Source: Variovorax sp. Root411 (GTDB taxonomy: Bacteria; Pseudomonadota; Gammaproteobacteria; Burkholderiales; Burkholderiaceae_C). Taken from it: DNA of 64,000 nucleotides. Location: contig NZ_LMDW01000006.1 of assembly GCF_001425205.1 (NCBI RefSeq), positions 27,668-91,667 of the forward strand. The letters are read 5' to 3'. Made by a program: the position numbers and the translations under genes. How positions within the stretch are numbered: the first letter of the stretch is position 1; the number at the start of each line of letters is the position of its first letter. The notes under the pieces were generated by a model. That model was not told where the DNA came from. It saw only the letters and a program-made list of their open reading frames with translations, and did no database searches. Shown one piece after another: positions 59,943-64,000 of this stretch.

Positions 59943-61709
59943 TCAAAGCAGCTGGTCGGGCGCCAGCGGCCCGAAGAGCTTGAGCATCAGCCGCAGCATG
60001 GCGCTCGCGTCGGGCTCGGTGCGGGTGTCCTTCAGGTCGCTGCCTTCGGGCGCGTGCCACAGCAGCGATCCGTCCACCAGATCGACGTGCCACGAGCGCT
60101 CGCGCATGCCGCGCTCGATCTGCTCCGACGCTGCGCGCGAGAGTTCGTTGCTGCGGATCAGTAGCGCGAGCTCGGTGTTCTGCAACTGCGAGCGCAGGTC
60201 GAGATTCATCGAGCCGACCACCAGCAGCCGGCTGTCCATCACCAGCACCTTGGAGTGCAGCATCGCGCGCGATCCGCCGGGAGTGCTGTCGCCCTCCGAG
60301 GAGCCGAAGACATTGCCGACACCCGCCTGCTCGCTGCGCAGTTCGTAGAGCTCGATGCCCATCCTGAGCAGGTCCTTGCGGTGGCGCGCGTAGCCCACGT
60401 GCGCCACCGGTGCGTCGTTCGAGGCCAGCGAGTTGGTCAGCACGCGGATGCGCACGCCCCGCCCGCGGGCTTCGGAAAAAGCCCGCAGCATGTCCTTGCC
60501 GGGCACGAAATAGGGCGAGATGATGACCAGGTCGGTGCGCGCCTGGCCGATCAGCTGCAGGAGGCCCTCGACCACCGTGTCGCCGTTGGCCGCCCGATCG
60601 GAGGCGGCTTCCAGCGAAGCCGCACCGCGCGAGGTGCCGGCCTTGTCGTCGGGCCGGCTGACCACGAGGCCCGGTGCCTTCGCGTTGCTGGGATCCGAGT
60701 CGGCGGGGATCTTGCCGGGTTTGTCGGCCAGCATCACGGCCGGAGCCCAGATGAAGGTGGCAGTGCGCAGGTCCAGCGGCTTTTCGTCCCAGGCGCGGGC
60801 GCGCTGGGCGGCGGTGGGAGGCGCGTTGGGGCGCGGCTCGCCGTCTGGTGGTTTCGGGTTGCCGTTCGCGTCCTGGGCACGGGCCGACTCCTCGGCCAGT
60901 TCCTGGTCCGCCTTGCGCGCGCGGTCGCGCATGGCCTCCAGCTTCTCGCGCGTGATCAGCGATTGCACGGGGTAGGCGCGCTCGTTGTTCCAGTAGCTGT
61001 CGAAGCTGCGCGAGAGATCCTGCACGATGGGCCCGGCCGCCAGCACGTCGACGTCGATGAAGTTGCCGTTGATCGCGTTGCCGAAATAGGCATCGCCGAG
61101 GTTGCGCCCGCCCGTGACGGCGAGCACGTTGTCGGCAATGAACAGCTTGTTGTGCATGCGCTGCTGGATGCGCGCGGCGTCGTCGATCGAATTGAGGAAG
61201 CGGCTGATGCGGGAATCGCGCGAGCCCGCGATCGGATTGAACAGCCGCATCTCGATGTTGGGGATGAAGGCCAGCCCCAGCACCGCCGCGTCGCGGCCGG
61301 TGGTGTGGAAGTCGTCGAGTAGCACGCGTACCCGCACGCCGCGCTCGGCGGCTGCCCGCAGGCCGCGCACGAGGCGGCCGGTACTGGCATCGGCGTGGAT
61401 GGCGTAGTACTGCAGGTCCAGCGTCTTCTGGGCACCCTCGATCAGTGCCAGCCGGCTGCCGTACGCCGCTTGCGGGCCCCCCATGAGCATGAAGCCGGAT
61501 TCGTAGCGGGCCTTGTCGGCCTGCCGGCGCTGCTGCACCAGGTCCGCCAGCGCGGTGCCGCTGGCTGGGGAGGCGATCGCAGTCGAGACGGGGCGCTCGA
61601 CGTTCTTCGGCAATTGCGCGCAACCGCAGAGGAACAGGAATGCCAAAAGTGCGCCGAGCGCGGGAAGCGCGGCGGATCGGCGGCAAAACGCCTGGAAGGA
61701 GGAAGGCAT
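59943..61709 (-). CDS. Phospholipase D / cardiolipin synthase-family lipoprotein (ClsC-like)
   Basis: A 588-residue lipoprotein with lipobox FLFLCGC. Two HKD motifs: RMHNKLFIADNVLAVTGGRN and AMLHSKVLVMDSRLLVVGSM. Between them, about residues 265-375, is a low-complexity Pro/Ala/Asp-rich insertion (NGNPKPPDGEPRPNAPP) not typical of the family. Likely makes or remodels cardiolipin at the periplasmic face. Convergent with the copper protein gene, 6 nt apart. Confidence 0.87.
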   Translation of the reverse strand: MPSSFQAFCRRSAALPALGALLAFLFLCGCAQLPKNVERPVSTAIASPASGTALADLVQQRRQADKARYESGFMLMGGPQAAYGSRLALIEGAQKTLDLQYYAIHADASTGRLVRGLRAAAERGVRVRVLLDDFHTTGRDAAVLGLAFIPNIEMRLFNPIAGSRDSRISRFLNSIDDAARIQQRMHNKLFIADNVLAVTGGRNLGDAYFGNAINGNFIDVDVLAAGPIVQDLSRSFDSYWNNERAYPVQSLITREKLEAMRDRARKADQELAEESARAQDANGNPKPPDGEPRPNAPPTAAQRARAWDEKPLDLRTATFIWAPAVMLADKPGKIPADSDPSNAKAPGLVVSRPDDKAGTSRGAASLEAASDRAANGDTVVEGLLQLIGQARTDLVIISPYFVPGKDMLRAFSEARGRGVRIRVLTNSLASNDAPVAHVGYARHRKDLLRMGIELYELRSEQAGVGNVFGSSEGDSTPGGSRAMLHSKVLVMDSRLLVVGSMNLDLRSQLQNTELALLIRSNELSRAASEQIERGMRERSWHVDLVDGSLLWHAPEGSDLKDTRTEPDASAMLRLMLKLFGPLAPDQLL

Positions 61710-61800
61710 GCGGCTTCTCCCGGTGTTTGTGGGATGAGCAGCATGTATATCCCAGTCTGCGCCCGCCGTGCGTCGGACAGGCGGACGACCGGGGCCGGTA

Positions 61801-63699
61801 TCAGCGCCCGGCGCTCAGTTCTTCCTGGCGTTCCAGAGCGGCGATCAGCTCGTCGTCGATGTTGGCGTGGCGCTCGGCCAGCTCGGCGGCGCGCGAGGCA
61901 TCGGTGGCGTAGATGGCGCCACCGTCGAGTTCGAGCATCTCGGTGATGCGCTTCTGCTCGGCTTCGAGGGCCTCGATCTGGGCGGGGAGGACGTCCAGTT
62001 CGCGCTGCTCCTTATAAGAGAGCTTCTTGCGGGCGACGGCTGTCCGAGGGGCTGCTGCGGGTTCCGCGGTCGGGGCGGGCGCTGGTGCTGGAGCGGGTGC
62101 CGAGGCAAGGCGCTGCTCGGCGATCTCGCGGGCGCGCCTGGACTGGATCAGCCAGTCCTGCACGCTGCCTTCGTACTCGCGCCAGCTGCCGTCGCCTTCG
62201 TAGGCGATGGTGCTGGTCACCACGTTGTCGAGGAAGGTCCGGTCGTGGCTCACCAGGAACACCGTGCCGTCGTAGTCCTGCAGCAGGGTTTCGAGCAGCT
62301 CGAGGGTGTCGATGTCGAGGTCGTTGGTGGGTTCGTCCAGTACCAGCACGTTGGCCGGGCGGGCGAACAGGCGGGCCAGCAGCAGGCGGTTGCGCTCGCC
62401 GCCGCTGAGGGAGCGGACCGGGGAGTTGGCGCGCGCTGGCGAGAACAGGAAGTCCGAGAGGTAGCTCTTGACGTGCTTTTTCTGGCTGCCGATCTCGATC
62501 CACTCGCTGCCGGGGCTGATGAAGTCTTCCAGCGTGGCGTCGAGGTCGAGCTTGTCGCGCATCTGGTCGAAGTACGCGACCTGCAAATTGGTGCCGCGGC
62601 GGATCTTGCCGGTGTCGGGCTCGAGCTCGCCCAGGATCAGCTTCAGCAGGGTGGTCTTGCCCGCGCCGTTCGGCCCGAGCAGGCCGACCTTGTCGCCGCG
62701 CAGGATGGTGCTGCTGAACTTGCGGATGACGGTCTTCTCGCCGAAGGACTTGGTGGCATCGGTGAGTTCGGCCACGATCTTGCCGCTGGACTGGCCGGAA
62801 GCCACGTCCATGTTCACGCTGCCTTGCACGTTCCGACGGGCGGCGTGGCTGGAGCGCAGTTCCTGCAGGCGGTTGATGCGGCTCTGGCTGCGGGTGCGGC
62901 GTGCTTCGACGCCTTTGCGGATCCAGATTTCTTCCTGCGCCAGGAGCTTGTCGGCCTTGGCGCTGATCACGGCTTCCTGGGCGAGCTGTTCTTCCTTCTG
63001 CAGGAGGTACTGCTCGAAGTTGCCGGGGTAGGAACCCAGCTTGCCCCGGTCCAGCTCGACGATGCGGGTGGCGACGCGGTTCAGGAAGCTGCGGTCGTGG
63101 GTGACGGTGACCACGCTGCCCTTGAAGTCGATCAGCAACTGCTCGAGCCATTCGATGGAATCGAGGTCCAGGTGGTTGGTGGGTTCGTCCAATAGAAGTA
63201 CGTCGGGCGCGGCCACCAGCGCCTGGGCCAGTGCGACGCGCTTGCGGGTGCCGCCGGAGAGCGATCCAACGCGGGCGTCCCGGTCCAGGTGGAGGCGGTG
63301 GAGCGTTTCTTCGACCCGCTGCTCCCAGTTCCAGGCGTCGAAGGCTTCGATTTGGGACTGGAGTGCGTCCAGATCAAGGCCCTCCGCACCGGAGAGATAG
63401 AGATCGCGAATGGCAATGACGGGGCCCAGGCCCTGGCTGGCTGCAGTGAATACATCCGCGTCCATGTCCAGCACGGGTTCCTGCGCGACATACGCAACAC
63501 GGAGGTTCTGCTGCAACTGGAGAGTGCCGTCGTCGGTCTTCTCCAGGCCACCCAGTATCTTGAGCAGGGAAGACTTGCCAGCACCGTTGCGGCCGATCAG
63601 GCCGATACGCTCCGATTCGAGAAGAGAGAAGTCCGCATGATCCAGCAGCGGGACGTGACCGAACGCGAGTTGAGCGTCGAGGAGTGTGATGAGTGCCAT
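61801..63699 (-). CDS. uup: ABC-F family ATPase Uup
   Basis: A 632-residue protein with two ABC domains: Walker A GLIGRNGAGKSSLL and GLLGPNGAGKTTLL; signatures SLSGGTRKRVALAQAL and SLSGGERNRLLLARLF; Walker B LLLDEPTNHLDLDS and LVLDEPTNDLDID. A linker and a C-terminal coiled-coil domain (SYKEQRELDVLPAQIEALEA) mark Uup rather than EttA or YheS. It acts on ribosomes and in DNA/RNA quality control in the cytoplasm. The reverse-strand GATAAT lies 9 nt before ATG 63699. No signal peptide. Confidence 0.93.
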   Translation of the reverse strand: MALITLLDAQLAFGHVPLLDHADFSLLESERIGLIGRNGAGKSSLLKILGGLEKTDDGTLQLQQNLRVAYVAQEPVLDMDADVFTAASQGLGPVIAIRDLYLSGAEGLDLDALQSQIEAFDAWNWEQRVEETLHRLHLDRDARVGSLSGGTRKRVALAQALVAAPDVLLLDEPTNHLDLDSIEWLEQLLIDFKGSVVTVTHDRSFLNRVATRIVELDRGKLGSYPGNFEQYLLQKEEQLAQEAVISAKADKLLAQEEIWIRKGVEARRTRSQSRINRLQELRSSHAARRNVQGSVNMDVASGQSSGKIVAELTDATKSFGEKTVIRKFSSTILRGDKVGLLGPNGAGKTTLLKLILGELEPDTGKIRRGTNLQVAYFDQMRDKLDLDATLEDFISPGSEWIEIGSQKKHVKSYLSDFLFSPARANSPVRSLSGGERNRLLLARLFARPANVLVLDEPTNDLDIDTLELLETLLQDYDGTVFLVSHDRTFLDNVVTSTIAYEGDGSWREYEGSVQDWLIQSRRAREIAEQRLASAPAPAPAPAPTAEPAAAPRTAVARKKLSYKEQRELDVLPAQIEALEAEQKRITEMLELDGGAIYATDASRAAELAERHANIDDELIAALERQEELSAGR

Positions 63700-63805
63700 G
63701 TGGCGCGGATTATCGGAGGAGCCGATGTCTGGGCTTGGCGGCTGAGGAAGAGGCGGCCCTGTATGAGGGGCTTGAGGGCCCTCTTCAAGTTTCTTGCTGG
63801 CAGCC

Positions 63806-63833
63806 TTGCATGGGCCGAAAACTGTCATATACT
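63806..63833 (+). promoter_or_regulatory. Promoter-like element P1
   Basis: TTGCAT (63806-63811), 16-nt spacer, TATACT (63828-63833). Confidence 0.5.
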
Positions 63834-63926
63834 CGTGGGCTTCGCTGATGAATGCCGCAAGGTGTTCGAAGCAATTGGCTCTCTCCGGAGCGTTGATTGT
63901 GGTCAGCAAAGAAGTCTTCAAAAAGT

Positions 63927-63956
63927 TTGACTGGCATTAAAAAACCGGTGCATAAT
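63927..63956 (+). promoter_or_regulatory. Promoter-like element P2, strong
   Basis: TTGACT (63927-63932), 18-nt spacer, CATAAT (63951-63956), with A/T-rich sequence immediately upstream (cttcaaaaag). Confidence 0.65.
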
Positions 63957-63965
63957 CGAAGGCTT

Positions 63966-63984
63966 CGCTGAAACGGCTTCAGCG
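63966..63984 (+). other. Leader hairpin after P2
   Basis: cgctgaa (63966-63972) / ttcagcg (63978-63984), perfect 7-bp stem and 5-nt loop, within the predicted first 25 nt of the P2 transcript. Confidence 0.5.
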
Positions 63985-64000
63985 GCTTGCGACGGAAGTT

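Larger units (their letters stand above)
63700..64000. promoter_or_regulatory. Gene-free right end with outward-facing promoters
   Basis: No coding region is supported in this 301-nt stretch apart from the uup upstream region. On the plus strand it holds two promoter-like elements and a leader hairpin that point to a transcript starting near the edge and continuing beyond 64000. The AT-rich run just before the second promoter resembles an UP element. Inference: leader of a stable RNA, possibly an rRNA operon. Confidence 0.5.

Noticed and set aside
63700..63921. Extension of Uup to an upstream start at 63921
   Set aside because: The added residues are Pro-rich and unlike any Uup N-terminus; ATG 63699 gives the canonical start before the first ABC domain, and the extension crosses the outward promoters.
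1..64000. CRISPR arrays, tRNA genes, integrases, phage genes
   Set aside because: No regularly spaced direct repeats, cloverleaf pattern or related proteins were found on either strand.

Overview
The window looks like chromosome of a high-GC betaproteobacterium of the Comamonadaceae, most likely Variovorax or a close relative. This is inferred from gene content: Bug/TctC receptors without permeases, DUF3567, DUF2242, DUF2783 and DUF3108 proteins, the pilU-pilT / yggS order, a self-sufficient CYP102-type P450, and short dispersed repeats of a type I associate with this family. No database search was possible. No tRNA, rRNA, transposase, integrase or CRISPR array was found inside the window.

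Layout. 1-3577: 3' part of a large multi-domain surface protein. 3662-8702: glutathione transferase, then a minus-strand Bug receptor / acyl-CoA ligase / citryl-CoA lyase operon with a divergent IclR regulator. 8718-11637: housekeeping block rsmI < > yraN-diaA-dolP, as in E. coli but without lpoA. 11691-15923: 3-hydroxyisobutyrate-dehydrogenase-like gene, pilU, pilT and yggS, with repeats at the 3' ends of the first three. 15936-20966: Lrp/AsnC regulator divergent from gdhA, a P-loop kinase, a DUF2242 lipoprotein and a MarR-FUSC pair. 21011-23990: prolyl-oligopeptidase-family peptidase coupled to arginase. 24203-28601: lipid/polyester storage locus with a WS/DGAT acyltransferase, two phasin-type proteins, TetR and a lipase-like hydrolase. 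28617-39107: divergent fatty-acid locus (P450-reductase fusion, orphan ABC substrate-binding protein and TetR on one side; acyl-CoA ligase and single-chain acyl-CoA carboxylase on the other). 39172-48257: SGNH hydrolase, small envelope proteins, a trypsin-fold protein lacking its catalytic residues, purU, an omega-aminotransferase, a 39-residue membrane peptide, ChaN, DUF3567 and DUF3108. 48410-53327: putative aromatic-catabolism group (FAH-family hydrolase, LuxR, FAD monooxygenase, DUF2783, Bug receptor). 53416-56210: MORN/YwqK-like protein, VOC protein and TraB/GumN protein. 56222-59936: probable copper locus (DUF2946, TonB receptor, fused YcnI-PCuAC chaperone). 59943-63699: phospholipase-D lipoprotein and the ABC-F ATPase Uup. 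63700-64000: two promoter-like elements firing rightwards out of the window, resembling a stable-RNA leader.

Most notable signals: (i) a 94-nt three-hairpin repeat abutting stop codons, with compensatory base changes between copies; (ii) a Lys/Ala/Pro-rich tail shared by three neighbouring storage-granule proteins; (iii) the P450 / CoA-ligase / carboxylase locus with an orphan receptor whose last 69 residues are encoded by repeat DNA; (iv) the fused YcnI-PCuAC copper protein beside DUF2946 and a TonB receptor; (v) a CoA-ligase plus citryl-CoA-lyase pair; (vi) seven genes with a -10-like hexamer only 6-10 nt before ATG, suggesting leaderless transcripts.
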